Source: Mycosarcoma maydis
Taxonomy: Eukaryota; Basidiomycota; Ustilaginomycetes; Ustilaginales
Reading direction: 5' to 3'
DNA: 64,000 bases
Assembly: GCF_000328475.2 (NCBI RefSeq)
Contig: NC_026479.1
Location: forward strand, 868,001-932,000
Shown: in pieces, positions 12,106 through 23,300 of the stretch
Numbering within the stretch: position 1 is the first letter of the stretch
Layout: each line of letters starts with the position of its first letter
Made by a program: the position numbers and the translations under genes
The notes under the pieces: model-generated
Database searches by the model: none
What the model was told of the DNA's origin: nothing
The model's input: only the letters and a program-made list of their open reading frames with translations

Positions 12106-12974
12106 CTAGGAGGGTTTGATAAAGTCCTGCGAAAGGTCGACGCCTTCCAAATGCGTGTTTTGCAATTTGAAACGGCGTGCGCCGGTACCCTTCTTCTTCT
12201 TTTTGTTCTTAGCATTAGCAGCGAGCTGAGCTGCTGAGATGGGAGCGTCGAGCATGTCTGTGGTCGAGAGACCTTCGCGTTCGAGTTCCTTGGGGAGGTC
12301 GACGAGATCTGGTACCTTTAATTCGTGCCAGAGCTCTTTGAATTCTGTTTGTGACGAGACACATTGACACCGTCGACAAAAGATGGAAGATAACGTCAGC
12401 TAGCTTTCTCAAAAGAGGATGAATGTGGTAGGCAGAACATACCATCATCTACACCTTTGGCATCTTTCCCCCGAAGCGGGTTCCAAAACACCTGCTTGAT
12501 TGCGCCATCTCTTTGTCCTCGCAAGATCAGCACTTCCCTATCCTCCTTTGGCTCTACCTTTCCAAGCTCTTCGATTGCGTCCCTTGCGGCAGGATAGCTC
12601 TCTCTCAGCTCTGCCAGCCTCATTCCTGCTGCCGAAGAGTTTCTCGCCCCATTGCCACCTGGGTTCAAAAACCTTTCTTTGAGGAGTGCTACGAGATCCG
12701 CAGGTGTTCGCAGATCATAGTCCGGCTTGTACATGTATAGGTCCGTCTTAGCATCGTATGTGACACGATCGTGCGACCTGAACCGCTGGAAAAGGCCGCT
12801 GTTCGGGTTGAGTAGGGCAGGGAGACCTTGCGAAAGCGCAAAGTCTTCAAGACGGACAGGATTCGAATGGTGTTTAAGTGCATCGATTGCGGAAGCGAGT
12901 TGCGTGTTCTCGTGAATGCCCGAACCGGTGTTGGCCGGCTGACTGTAGATTGTACTCGGTTCCCGACCGCTCAT
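12106..12974 (-). CDS. TFA2: Transcription initiation factor IIE subunit beta
   Basis: General RNA polymerase II factor that joins TFIIE-alpha, recruits TFIIH and helps promoter opening. Two exons on the minus strand: 12974-12443 and 12344-12106, separated by a 98-nt GT-AG intron (donor GTATGT, branch CTGAC). The product is 256 residues. Recognisable are the tandem winged-helix region (DLYMYKPDYDLRTPADLVALL, quoted in part; RLAELRESYPAARDAIEELG; VFWNPLRGKDAKGVDD) and, in exon 2, EFKELWHELKVP. The C-terminus has the basic stretch ANAKNKKKKKGTGARRFKLQ followed by NTHLEGVDLSQDF, equivalent to the family's RRFK-NxHL-GVLKDY tail. The ATG at 12974 (MSGREPST) was chosen as start. The frame stays open upstream to 13181, so a longer N-terminus or an extra 5' exon is possible. 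Confidence 0.9.
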
Positions 12975-13765
12975 CTTGTTCGTTGGCAACGAGGAGGCAG
13001 CAAGAGCCGTAATATGGTTCGAAGTGGATGAGTCGCTACGATGGTCCCTGCGCCGAAAGGTATGATGGCGAAGAATACTTTTCCCAAAACCCGATCTCCC
13101 GATGATAGCTCCTGCTGATGCTGTTGGATGAACGATCACGATGCGCGAAATTCGTGATTTTTCATCCACGATTCGCTCCAACGGGCCCAGCGGCTTTTAC
13201 TCGCTAGAGAACTCGTGACTGCATCCGGATCGGCTCCAAGATCTGAGTGAATAGCAAATAAGTTGATGAGAAACACACCACACGCTGAGTCGTGAGTGCG
13301 CTGCGATCGGAGTGAAACAGAGAGCAGCGCCACTTTCACGCTGAACTGAGACAACAGCTTGCAGCGTGTGCTCGCAATCACGAATCTGCACTCGCAATCA
13401 CGAATCTGCCACAATTCAATGTACTCGTGTACTCGTGACTATCATGTGTCGTCTCTGTCCTTCTCGCGACTTTGTTATCCCATCCCCACATCGCCGTTCA
13501 GATCCTTGTTCTGAATTCTATCGAGCTCCAACCCTTTTCTGTCGGTGTTTGGTTCATTCGTGTCGGCCCGTGGACGAGCATCAATCCGTCTTCTGCTAGC
13601 CATCAACAGCTCTTCTTGACGCTGTCGCGATTGACTGTCAAACCGACACCCTGTTCTTGGCTAGCACAAGAAAGACGACCATCTTGATTTCTGCATCGCT
13701 CACTGATGGGGTTCAAGTCTGTCAGCTGAAATTTGCCATCCATCGACCTCGGCTTTCTCGCCATC
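12975..13765. promoter_or_regulatory. Divergent promoter region between TFIIE-beta and the ABCD transporter
   Basis: 791 bp head-to-head. Heptamer-type sites occur at 13132-13176 (ATTCGTGATT and CCACGATTCG) and in a 20-bp tandem duplication at 13371-13410. Further ACTCGTG copies lie near 13422-13440. No gene is supported within it. Confidence 0.55.
13371..13410. repeat. Two-copy 20-bp tandem repeat carrying AATCACGAATC
   Basis: Two consecutive 20-bp units, CTCGCAATCACGAATCTGCA and its near-identical neighbour (last base differs). Each carries one CAATCACGAATC palindrome-like core. It lies between two divergent genes. Confidence 0.85.
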
Positions 13766-16093
13766 ATGCACGTCCAATCCCGTCTTCAGCCCGTCTTGGA
13801 CGAGCTAAAGATGAAAGCTATGACGCATGGCATTAACTTCTTCATGGCCTATCGTCGTAATCATGCCAACATTCAACGTTTTCTTCGTTTTGGCTACATC
13901 GCCTTCATCCTCCACACTCTCACATCTACTCTGCGCAACGGCGCCAAGAAAAAGTCAAAGAAGCCCAAGGCCGACACATCACAGGACCCCGTAGAAAAGG
14001 CCGGAGTCGTAGCAAAGAAGGATGCCGAGGGTTCTCATCAAGCCTCCAAAGCCGTCTCTCAAGCGACTGAGGAAGTGGATGACTCTTCATCGAGAGGCCG
14101 TGGTGGTCGTCGAGGCAAGAAGAGCAGAGGCCCACGGGTCGAAGTTGATGCAGTCTTTTTCGAGAGATTGAGACGCATCCTTCGTATCGTGGTACCGGGT
14201 TGGCGATCAAAAGAGGCGGGTCTCCTGATGCTGCACACGCTTTTCCTCGTGCTTCGAACCATGCTATCGCTCTACGTGGCTGATCTGGACGGTAGGATTG
14301 TATCTGCGCTTGTGCGCACGCAGACTCGTCAATTTATCACCGGCATTCTCTGGTGGATGGCTGTCGCTGTACCGGCCACTTACACCAACTCGATGATCGA
14401 GTTCCTGCAATCCAAGCTCGCCCTCTCGTATCGAACTCGGCTCACCAAACGCGTACACGACGCCTACCTCACCGACATGACCTTCTACAAGCTCGGCAAC
14501 CTAGATGATCGCATCAAGAATGCCGATCAGCTCATCACTGTCGACGTGGCCAAGTTCAGCAAATCGCTTGCCGAGATCTACAGCAACTTTGCCAAGCCCA
14601 TTCTCGACGTCTGCCTCTACAATTTCCAGCTCAGTGGTCGTGTAGGAGCCGAAGCTTTGATCGGTATCAATGTGCTCGTTTCTGCTTCGGCGCAGCTTTT
14701 GCGAAAGTTGACACCGGCTTTTGGTCAATACGCCGCCACCGAGCAGCAGCTCGAGGGTGAGTTCCGCTTCAACCATTCGCGTCTTATCGAAAACGCCGAA
14801 GAGGTGGCGCTCTTCCGCGGGCAGGCAGCCGAGCAGAATGTGATTGAGCGTGCCTACTTTTCGCTCATCAAGCACGTCAACCGCGTCTACCGTATTCGTA
14901 TTGTCCACGGTATGACCGAGGAAGGCATCATCAAGTGGTTGTGGGGCGCGCTCGGCCTCTGCATCTGCGCTGTGCCCGTCTTTGTTCGCTTGCCAGGCGG
15001 CGGCAAGGTTCTTGACCTTGGATCGCGGACCGAATCGTTTGTCACCAATCGACGTCTCTTGCTTTCGTCGTCGGATGCATTTGGCCGTGTCATGTACTCA
15101 TACAAGGAGATCTCGGAGCTGGCAGGTTACACGGCACGTGTTTCAGAGCTGTTGGACACCATGGATGCTATCAAGGCGGGCAAGTTCGAGAAGAAGCTTG
15201 TCTCGTCGGCCTCCATCCAGGAGAATGCGCTTGTGCTGCAGGGCAGAGGAACGATTCAGGAGGACAGTTCGAGGTCGGCTGGTGTCGAGTTCCGCGATGT
15301 GCCCATTGTCAGCCCCAACGGTGACATTTTGGTGCCAAAACTTAGCTTCTACGTGCAGCCCGGCCAGCATTTGCTCATCATCGGTCCGAATGGATGCGGT
15401 AAAAGTTCGCTCTTCCGTATCCTTGGTGGACTGTGGCCCGTGTATGGCGGAACAGTCAAAAAGCCACCCACGTCGGAGTTCACCTACATTCCACAGCGAC
15501 CGTACCTCTCATTGGGTACGCTGCGCGACCAGATCATCTACCCGCACACAGCACAAGAGATGCGAGCACGTGGCAAGACCGACGAGGATCTGCTCGACAT
15601 TCTACGCGTTCTGCAGATCGAGCATATCGTGGTGCGCGAAGGTGGATGGGACGTGCAGCGCGAATGGCGAGACGCGCTCTCTGGCGGTGACAAGCAGCGT
15701 ATCGCCATGGCGCGACTCTTCTACCACAAGCCCAAGTACGCGATTCTGGACGAGTGCACCTCGGCGGTGACGCTCGAGATCGAAAAAATTATGTACGACC
15801 ACGCTACCGAGCTCGGCATCACCATGTTGACCGTATCGCACCGACCTTCGCTGTGGAAGTACCATAGCTACGTGTTGCAGTACGACGGGCAGGGTGGATA
15901 TGTCTTCACCGAGCTGGATGCTGAGAAGAGACTGGCACTGCAGGAGGAGAAGCAGGCGCTTGAACAGAAGCTGCTGCAGGTGCCTAGGTGGCAGGAGAGG
16001 CTCGAGGCATTGAAGGAGGCCAGACGTGAGAGGAACCAGTCGAGAATCGGTTCTCCCGTTCAGGAGAAGCCAAACCCTGTGGCTGCCGCTTAG
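13766..16093 (+). CDS. Peroxisomal half-size ABC transporter, ABCD (PXA/ALD) family
   Basis: Half-transporter expected to dimerise in the peroxisomal membrane and import long-chain acyl-CoAs for beta-oxidation. The 775-residue product begins at the ATG at 13766. It has an N-terminal hydrophobic helix (residues about 20-52), a basic linker with KKKSKKPK, and the ABCD transmembrane domain (about 130-430), followed by the ATPase. Walker [10 protein letters not shown] is at 540-548, the signature LSGGDKQR starts at 638, and Walker B YAILDE has its Asp-Glu at 662-663. [18 protein letters not shown] is the characteristic ABCD Q-loop region. The C-terminus is a charged helix ([13 protein letters not shown]). 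The sequence does not let me decide between Pxa1 and Pxa2 orthology. Functionally it relates to the hydroxyacyl-CoA dehydrogenase at 1894, though that is mitochondrial. Confidence 0.93.
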   Translation: MHVQSRLQPVLDELKMKAMTHGINFFMAYRRNHANIQRFLRFGYIAFILHTLTSTLRNGAKKKSKKPKADTSQDPVEKAGVVAKKDAEGSHQASKAVSQATEEVDDSSSRGRGGRRGKKSRGPRVEVDAVFFERLRRILRIVVPGWRSKEAGLLMLHTLFLVLRTMLSLYVADLDGRIVSALVRTQTRQFITGILWWMAVAVPATYTNSMIEFLQSKLALSYRTRLTKRVHDAYLTDMTFYKLGNLDDRIKNADQLITVDVAKFSKSLAEIYSNFAKPILDVCLYNFQLSGRVGAEALIGINVLVSASAQLLRKLTPAFGQYAATEQQLEGEFRFNHSRLIENAEEVALFRGQAAEQNVIERAYFSLIKHVNRVYRIRIVHGMTEEGIIKWLWGALGLCICAVPVFVRLPGGGKVLDLGSRTESFVTNRRLLLSSSDAFGRVMYSYKEISELAGYTARVSELLDTMDAIKAGKFEKKLVSSASIQENALVLQGRGTIQEDSSRSAGVEFRDVPIVSPNGDILVPKLSFYVQPGQHLLIIGPNGCGKSSLFRILGGLWPVYGGTVKKPPTSEFTYIPQRPYLSLGTLRDQIIYPHTAQEMRARGKTDEDLLDILRVLQIEHIVVREGGWDVQREWRDALSGGDKQRIAMARLFYHKPKYAILDECTSAVTLEIEKIMYDHATELGITMLTVSHRPSLWKYHSYVLQYDGQGGYVFTELDAEKRLALQEEKQALEQKLLQVPRWQERLEALKEARRERNQSRIGSPVQEKPNPVAAA

Positions 16094-16471
16094 ATTCGAG
16101 CTGCTGCGAAATGTTATTCCTCTATCATCACGGTTAGGTTTCGATGTGTACCTCTGCTATGCGAGTACGTAAAGCTCTGGTAGAGTCACCATTCCTTTGG
16201 ACTAGTCGTGTGGATTTAATGAGCGAGAGTGGTCGAGAGACACAAGAACATGGAAGAACATTAATCGTGAGTAGCGTGAATGATGTTTGCTAGGCTGAGT
16301 GGAGGTGTGGACTTCCGAATTCCGGGCCGGCTGCGAAAATTTGTCGCGAACTGGAAGAACACAACAAAAAAGGGTTCAAAGGCTGACTTACTGCTACTCA
16401 CAGATTACGACGTTTTGGCCTGCATCAACTACATCCTTACGACTGCATTGATACTGGGACGTTAAGGCAGA
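16094..16471. other. Short tandem intergenic region
   Basis: 378 bp between two same-strand genes. It has an isolated ATCGTGAGTAGCGTGAAT near 16263 and no supportable gene. Confidence 0.4.
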
Positions 16472-19400
16472 ATGGCAGAGCGCATATCGGGTCAACATGG
16501 TCCGGCGGGTCTTGTGGCGTTGCTCAGGATGACTGTCGCCACCTCTGTACGACCTGGAACGAGTGTTTTGATGGCATCCACCCATCATGCTGGGATCGGA
16601 GGCTCACGCTCGGCAACATTTACCAAAACATCGGATCCATCAACGATCAGCTTGCAGCGTGCAAGATGCTTCTCATCCACCTCTCACTTGTCGGTCAGCG
16701 CCCATCGAAAGCAAGCTGGACGAGAAAAAGCACGTCTGCGCTCGATGCGACAGGAAGAGAGACTGCTTCGGCGACGAGAGAAGGATGGATTCTCTTCTGC
16801 TTCCGTCCAAAAGCAAAACCAGCTTCGGCCTCGCGATCCAATAGATGAAGCAGTCGAAAGCAACATCCGTGAATACATGGCCCGTACAGGTCCGCGTGGC
16901 GAACGACTTACTCGCGCCCAACAAGAACGCCTGCTCAAGCACGAACTCAAAGGCCTCGGGCATCAGCTCGAAAAATTGGAGAAGAAAGCAAAAGCGGATC
17001 AAGCAACGCAAGATCTTCCCGAGCTCGATGACCATATGCTAGAAGAGCTGTATCAGGCTTTGATGCTGCCTCCACCGCCAACAGCTGAAGAGGCAAGGTT
17101 GGCAAGGTTAGAAGGAGGGAGGAGGGAAAGGGGGTTGCAGCGATGCGCAGAACAAGACGGAAGGGGAAGGAGGATGCTGGGGATCATGGAAGGGCCGATG
17201 GCGCTATTGTCACCGACGAAAGCGGACGAAAGACGCATGAGGGCAGGCATGGACTTGAAACAGAAAATGATTGATGCCAGAGAGAAAGGGAAAATGCTAT
17301 TGCCTCCCTCGAGCTCACCGGTGCGAAGGACGCAGGAGTTCCCGACAGCGGAGCTTCCGGAAACCAAAAGGGCAAGCGTGCAAGAGGAACAAATAGACAT
17401 GGTGGCATTACCCTATGCCGAACGACAGGAGATCCGCCTGCAACAGCTGTTTGCCCGACTCTCTTTGGTACATAGTACTTCAGACGCAAGCACAGCGGAA
17501 AGCGAGTCTGGTACCGACTCTTTACAAGACATCAAGTCGAACCTCGCTCATCGGATTGCCAAGATTCTCCAGGAGCACGACTACAAGCTGCAATCCGCGT
17601 CTCCAGATTCGGCTGAAAAGAACACCGCAGAAGCCGAGGAAGAAGACCCTGCATCACCGCCTCCGCCCTTCGCACCGGTCCGACTGGACGGTAGAGCTTC
17701 TGCCTTATCAGCCGCCAAAAACGACCAAATGCCCCCGGAGACGAAGGGCAATTCTGCTGCTAATTCCAGAGATGACGTGGTCGCTCATGCGGAAACCATG
17801 ATCAACGATCTCAGCTCGACAGAATCGCGCCAGTTCTTGCTGGACTCGATCGAAAAGCTCGTTCTCTCTGCTTCGGCTTCGACCACGGATTCTACTACCG
17901 TTGCGCCACTGCCATTAGGCATAGCCACGACGGAGGAATGGACTGCGCTCGCCGTCTCTTCTGCGCAAGCTAACGACACAGCCACACTTTCGCGAACCAT
18001 GTCACTGATGCAAGCTGCAGGCTATCATCCAGCCCCACTGGAGCTGTACAACAACGTGATGGACGCCTTTGCCACGAATGGGCAGGTGGAATTGTGTCAG
18101 GAATGGCTTCAGCAGATGTCCGAGGTTGGATTGGTACCGGACGACCACACGTATCATAGCTTGACTAAAGCGTACGTCAACACCTCGCAATTTGTGCCGG
18201 CTATTCAGCTGATCAACTCGCTCGAGGCGAGCGGCCGGCCTGCCTCGATGGCGACCTACACGTTGATCATCGATCGGCTTTTGGATCCTGTCGTTGCACC
18301 GGCGACTGGCGTCAAGGACGAGCGACCTGAACTGCAGGCGTTGGCATGGAACGTGTTCTACCACATGCGCTTACACGCACACCCGGTGCCGGACGTACCG
18401 CTGTACACGCTCATGATCCGAGCTTGTGCTCGGGGCATTCCTCAACCACACGACATCGACGACGCTCTCGGATCCAGCACCATCTCGGCATCTCGGGCGC
18501 GCCCGAGTTCACGCATCAGCGATGCGGAACGAGCACTGGATCTTTTCCGCGAGATGACAACGCGCTACTCGGTGCGACCCAACGCCGAGGTCTACAATGC
18601 ACTCATCCTCGCTTGTGCTCGACGCAAGGATTTCTACCTGGAAGCTTTCCGTTTGCTACGCGAGATGGTGGAGCTCGAAACGGAACGCTCGCACATCAAT
18701 GCCGGGCACGGCGGAATGCTTCGATTCGCCCCCGATAGGTATACGTTCAACGCACTGTTGCAAGGGTGTGCGAGGAACCGCGATTTGGCGCGTGCTCGTT
18801 GGGTATTGGCGGAGATGATTCGGAGCACGCTGCCGCTGTTTGATGCCGAGGTGAGTCAAGGCTTGACGAGGGCGCAGAGCGTGGAGCTACTGAGCAAGAG
18901 GCCGAACGAGGAGACAATGTGTCACGTCTTGCACACGTATGCTGCGTACGTGCCGCCGGTCAAGAGGACTCAATTGGCCTCGCAAGCGCAGTCACGGGAG
19001 GAGCCACCTTCTGGAGCTGCAACGCCTCTGAGCTCAAGCACGCTTTCGAACACGGACAAGACCGACGACATAGTTACCGACGCTCACCACGCCATCGTCG
19101 CCAGTGAAGTGCACCAGGACGAAAACACGACAGCTGAAGAAGCTGCACACATCTTCTCGGCTCTGGTTCCGCAAACGTCGTCGGATCTGGTCTCGGAATC
19201 GCGCTCGCTGTTTGCGCGAATCCTTGCCGACCAGCCGACGTCTGACATCCAAGGTCCGCTCGGGGCTGTGACACCAGGCGTTCGACTGGTGAATGCGTAC
19301 CTAACCGTGCTCGCTGCACACCTCCCTCGACATCAACGTCCTTCCGTCCTACACTCTACTTTGCTCAACGTGGAACAATCAGACTCGCAAGAGCACGCTT

Positions 19401-20161
19401 CGTTGGAGTGCGCGTTGTTCGCCAAGTTGCGCTTGGAGCCGAACGAGCATTCATACCGGATTGTGTTGCAGAGTCTGAGCGAGGCTGGTGCGGAAAGTGC
19501 GAGGTTAGTCAACGAGGTCTGGGATAAGTTCCAAGAGTTCATGGGTAAGCACACGACGGCGACTGAGGGGGGGTTGACCGCTGTGGCACGCGGTGGTGAG
19601 AGCGCCCAAGGCGCCGAACCAATCGACGCTGTCGAGGTCACCAAGTGCTGGTCTGCCTACATACACTACCATGCAAAGACGTCTACGGCTTCCAACGACA
19701 AGATCGGCTTGGACCGCGCCATGGCGCTTGTACGAGAATATGTGTGCTTGTATCCACCGCAACTGTCGCCGGATATGGCGGCGCGCAGCGGCCGGAGGAA
19801 AGCGCTCAAGAAAGCGCGTATCAGGCAAATGGCCTCGCTGCGCGAACACTCCTCCAAGACGCGACTCGATCTTACGCCTCTACCGGTGCCCTGGAAATCC
19901 CTGCAGACTTTAATTGCACTCAGCGACCGCTCTGACCCGCTTGGCTTCAAGGACAACACGAGCTCCGTCAACACAGCATCAGATTGCTTGCGTACACAAC
20001 CACCCGCAACGCTGCCGCTGTCGTTCCCTCCGAGCTTCTCGTTCCTCGACGTGCAATTGCTCCACCACAGATTGGTACGTTACGGTCGCACCAAAGACCT
20101 CGCGTATCTCAGCTGGGTGTTGCATCGATATGCTGCAGCGAGAAGGTCGCGTGGATCGTAG
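16472..20161 (+). CDS. Large mitochondrial pentatricopeptide-repeat (PPR) protein
   Basis: A 1229-codon uninterrupted frame. The N-terminus has a likely matrix presequence (LRMTVATSVRPGTSVLMAS, then RARCFSSTSHLSVSAHRK), followed by a highly charged coiled region (RQEERLLRRREKDG). PPR units are recognisable: LYNNVMDAFATNGQVELCQE and HTYHSLTKAYVNTSQFVPAI (about 512-570), ATYTLIIDRLL, PLYTLMIRACARG (about 640), EVYNALILACARRKDFYLEA and YTFNALLQGCARNRDLARAR (about 700-790), and HSYRIVLQSLSEAG (about 995). PPR proteins bind single-stranded organellar RNA and direct its processing, stability or translation. Fungal relatives include translational activators and mitoribosome-linked factors, but I cannot assign an ortholog. 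The ATG is the first in frame. Confidence 0.88.
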   Translation: MAERISGQHGPAGLVALLRMTVATSVRPGTSVLMASTHHAGIGGSRSATFTKTSDPSTISLQRARCFSSTSHLSVSAHRKQAGREKARLRSMRQEERLLRRREKDGFSSASVQKQNQLRPRDPIDEAVESNIREYMARTGPRGERLTRAQQERLLKHELKGLGHQLEKLEKKAKADQATQDLPELDDHMLEELYQALMLPPPPTAEEARLARLEGGRRERGLQRCAEQDGRGRRMLGIMEGPMALLSPTKADERRMRAGMDLKQKMIDAREKGKMLLPPSSSPVRRTQEFPTAELPETKRASVQEEQIDMVALPYAERQEIRLQQLFARLSLVHSTSDASTAESESGTDSLQDIKSNLAHRIAKILQEHDYKLQSASPDSAEKNTAEAEEEDPASPPPPFAPVRLDGRASALSAAKNDQMPPETKGNSAANSRDDVVAHAETMINDLSSTESRQFLLDSIEKLVLSASASTTDSTTVAPLPLGIATTEEWTALAVSSAQANDTATLSRTMSLMQAAGYHPAPLELYNNVMDAFATNGQVELCQEWLQQMSEVGLVPDDHTYHSLTKAYVNTSQFVPAIQLINSLEASGRPASMATYTLIIDRLLDPVVAPATGVKDERPELQALAWNVFYHMRLHAHPVPDVPLYTLMIRACARGIPQPHDIDDALGSSTISASRARPSSRISDAERALDLFREMTTRYSVRPNAEVYNALILACARRKDFYLEAFRLLREMVELETERSHINAGHGGMLRFAPDRYTFNALLQGCARNRDLARARWVLAEMIRSTLPLFDAEVSQGLTRAQSVELLSKRPNEETMCHVLHTYAAYVPPVKRTQLASQAQSREEPPSGAATPLSSSTLSNTDKTDDIVTDAHHAIVASEVHQDENTTAEEAAHIFSALVPQTSSDLVSESRSLFARILADQPTSDIQGPLGAVTPGVRLVNAYLTVLAAHLPRHQRPSVLHSTLLNVEQSDSQEHASLECALFAKLRLEPNEHSYRIVLQSLSEAGAESARLVNEVWDKFQEFMGKHTTATEGGLTAVARGGESAQGAEPIDAVEVTKCWSAYIHYHAKTSTASNDKIGLDRAMALVREYVCLYPPQLSPDMAARSGRRKALKKARIRQMASLREHSSKTRLDLTPLPVPWKSLQTLIALSDRSDPLGFKDNTSSVNTASDCLRTQPPATLPLSFPPSFSFLDVQLLHHRLVRYGRTKDLAYLSWVLHRYAAARRSRGS

Positions 20162-20322
20162 AATGTTGATCAAGAGCTAGTATAGTCGTCGTTGCGCGAT
20201 CGCAAACCAACACGCCGTCGCATCTCGCTTGAGAGCACAAGAAGATGCATATGACCTGAATTTCATGCAATACAATCACGAATCATAGCCATGTCAAGCT
20301 GACCGTATGTACGTGTGAAGCA

Positions 20323-23300
20323 TCATCGACGTTTGGGAGCCAAACTAGCAAACAATCTCCTCAACTCGTTTGCGCCCAACTCGAGACTGGCACCAGCCAG
20401 ATCCGGGTAGCACTCCTGGCCGATCCTAGCGATACGCTGGAACTCTCTAATGTAGCCCTGTTCGCAACTCGACCAAACGCGAGCGAGAACCTCGACATCC
20501 TGCTCGACTCGACCCGCTCCACCTTCCACAGCAGTGACGCCCGGCACATCGTCGTCATCGAAATGCTTGGCCACCCTCTTTGCCAACGCCTCAACCGCCT
20601 TTCTCGTATCCTTGGCCGTATAATCTTTGCACAGCTTCTTGAACGCCCCCTTACTAAACGCCGAATGCAAACACACCTCGCTAGCAGGCGTATTTTTCAA
20701 TAGCGTGTCGATCCCCTCTCCAAAGTCCATCATCTTGGCCAACGATCGGCGCAGCACAAACTGCGTATAGCTCGTCAGCGAATCGCCATAGATGCTCTCT
20801 GCGCGCTTGACGAGCGCGGAAAGACAGCCGGATGGATTCGCCCCGCGCAAAGTCAGTCGGTTGATCTCCGAGATGAAATACCACATGTTTTCGATAAGGA
20901 TAACCAGGTGGTTGAGCTGCCCTTTGTCTTCATCCACCGCCCCGACGCTTTCCACGCGAGAAATTGTCTGTAGCGCCTCAAACATGGCGCCGCAAATCTG
21001 CACGTAGTATCCGTCCACCGCAGTTCGAATATTGAGAGTCTCTGCATTCACCAACTGCGCCTCGACGCGCTCGACAAACACCGGGAAGACGCGCATAAAG
21101 TGCACCACCCCCTTGCGCTTCTTGACAGTCAACTTTGTCTGTTCGATGCCCTTGATCTGTTCTTGCACCAAGCGCTCCAATTGCGACGCCAGCCGCAAAT
21201 GCAGCTTTGCCAGCACTTTTTGAAGAGATTCGCACGAAACTTCTTCAGCTTCCATGATGCCTCGATCGAGCGTAGCGAGCAATCCGACGATTGACATGCG
21301 ATCCTTGGCCAATGCGTCGTCGGTGAAAGCCTGCAGTTCCGGAGCAACGAAGCCAAAGATCAAGTCCATAGCCCCCTTCATCTCGCGCAATGGTCCGCTG
21401 GACGAGGTGAACATCCCCGCTGCCCGCCGTCGGAAGTACGGCTCGAGATCCATGTAATCCGCAAATGTGATGTTGTTGTCGTTGATGTGTAAGAAATCCG
21501 AGATGAAGCTCTGTTCGCGTAGTAAGACAGGGAAGATGCATGAGAGAATCCGCTGCAGACTGTCTTGGCCAGAGACGTCGCCGCGGTCTCGAGCGCCACG
21601 GCTGGATTTGTCGCGCTGTGTGCGACGGATGGTGCCGCTTCGAATCGCGGACGTGCCAACCCCGGTGGAAGTCGGAACGACAAAGCTCGATTCGACCATG
21701 TCTTCGTCGCTCGCTTTGCGCAACTGTTTACGGTACGCCGAGAAAAGCTGCTGCATCTCGGTGCGGTAGCATTCGCTTGCTGAGGCAAAGTACGCCGCTG
21801 AGACGCGAGAGAAGGTGGCGGAAGAAACTTCCCTCATGTACAGCAGTAGACCACAGTACTGGCCGAGGACTTCCTCCATAGGAGCATGGTCACGTAGCGA
21901 CGGATGAGGTGGTTGCAAGGCCATCTGACGCGAAGGATCCGCCAAAAGTCGCTGCGTCTCTGCGTGAAAGGTGACGTTAAGGTAGTCGAGCACACGCTTG
22001 CAGAACCGCGAAGAGATGGCCTCGTGGTCAGCAAGCCTCTCAGCGGCAGCCGCCATATCGGCACCTCCACCGTCGCCATCTCTACGCGCTTGCAACATTG
22101 ACTTGTAGAGTGAAGCTGCAGCCATCTCGAGTTGAGCGACCCCTTCCGGGCTTTCCAGCCGGCCTGCAGTGAGACTGTGAATCGCGTCCTCGTCGACATT
22201 GATCGTATTGATCAGCATCTCGATCTCGGCCATCAGTGTGCGCTGATTCGATGTCTGTACCTGCAAACCTCGGTTCTGCGATTCGATGTGCGAGATGTCG
22301 TCAGCTCGAGCGTTGAGCTGCACTTTGAAGCCGGCGATCATGCTGTCCATCATATCCAAGTCGGCCAGTGCCTCTTCCATGTGTTTGACAACCAGCGCCA
22401 CGCGGTCATCCGATTCGATGATGGCGAAAATATTGGCCGCTTCAAGCGCCGAGAGCTCGTCCAGAAGGCGCGCCTCGATCATGTCGGCAGTACCTTTGCC
22501 CGATGCGATACCGTAGCCTTTCGCACTTGCGTTGCGCCATTCGAGACCTTCAAGCATCTCTTCCACTGCGACTAGGGTGGAGTTTTCGTCCTCATCTTCG
22601 TCGAGAGCGTCGTTGTTCTTTGGCCTTTCGCCGAGCTTGGTCTTGTCGGTCTCCAGACGTGCGATGGCCGGTCGGCCCAAAGTAGCACGCTTTGAGGTGA
22701 AAGATGCATCGGGATCCGCATCTTTGTCAGCCAGAACAGCGCCTCCGTATGGATCTTCGTCTTGATCTGCTGCTTCGTCGTAATCGTCGACTTCGGTGAC
22801 ACCGGTGAGACCTGTGCCAGCTAGGAGCATGCGTTCGTAGGCAGCGCCACCTCGGATAGGTTCAATAGAGCTAAGCCGCGCTCTGGCATCGCCTCCACCT
22901 CCTGCTAGACCTCCGCTGCTGCCACTCTTGATGGAGACAGAATCTGCACTGTTCTTGCGTGGTGGCGGATGTTTCGGTACAGCTAATGTGGCCGCTCTCG
23001 ACGTCTGTTGCAGTGGCGCTGTCGAGGCGTCTGTTGCTGCAGATTTCTGCAAGTCGGTTGTGGGACGAGATGGAAGTTGTACGGTTCGGCTGAGCGGACT
23101 GGGTTGGAGTCCACCTTCGCGTTTGCTCTTGATGGGCTGCACGCCAGAGCTTGGCGATCCTCTCCCGTCGCGGTTGTTGACGACATTACTTCCATAGCTG
23201 TGAGTAGGAGAAGCACCATTGTCTCCAGAGATCTTGGGTAGCGCCGACGTGTTGATGGCAGGTGCTGGAATGGACTCTACTACAGCTGCTCGGTTCGATG

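Noticed and set aside
14982..15770. 262-codon frame within the ABC transporter
   Set aside because: Out-of-frame overlap of the conserved ATPase domain; no independent support.
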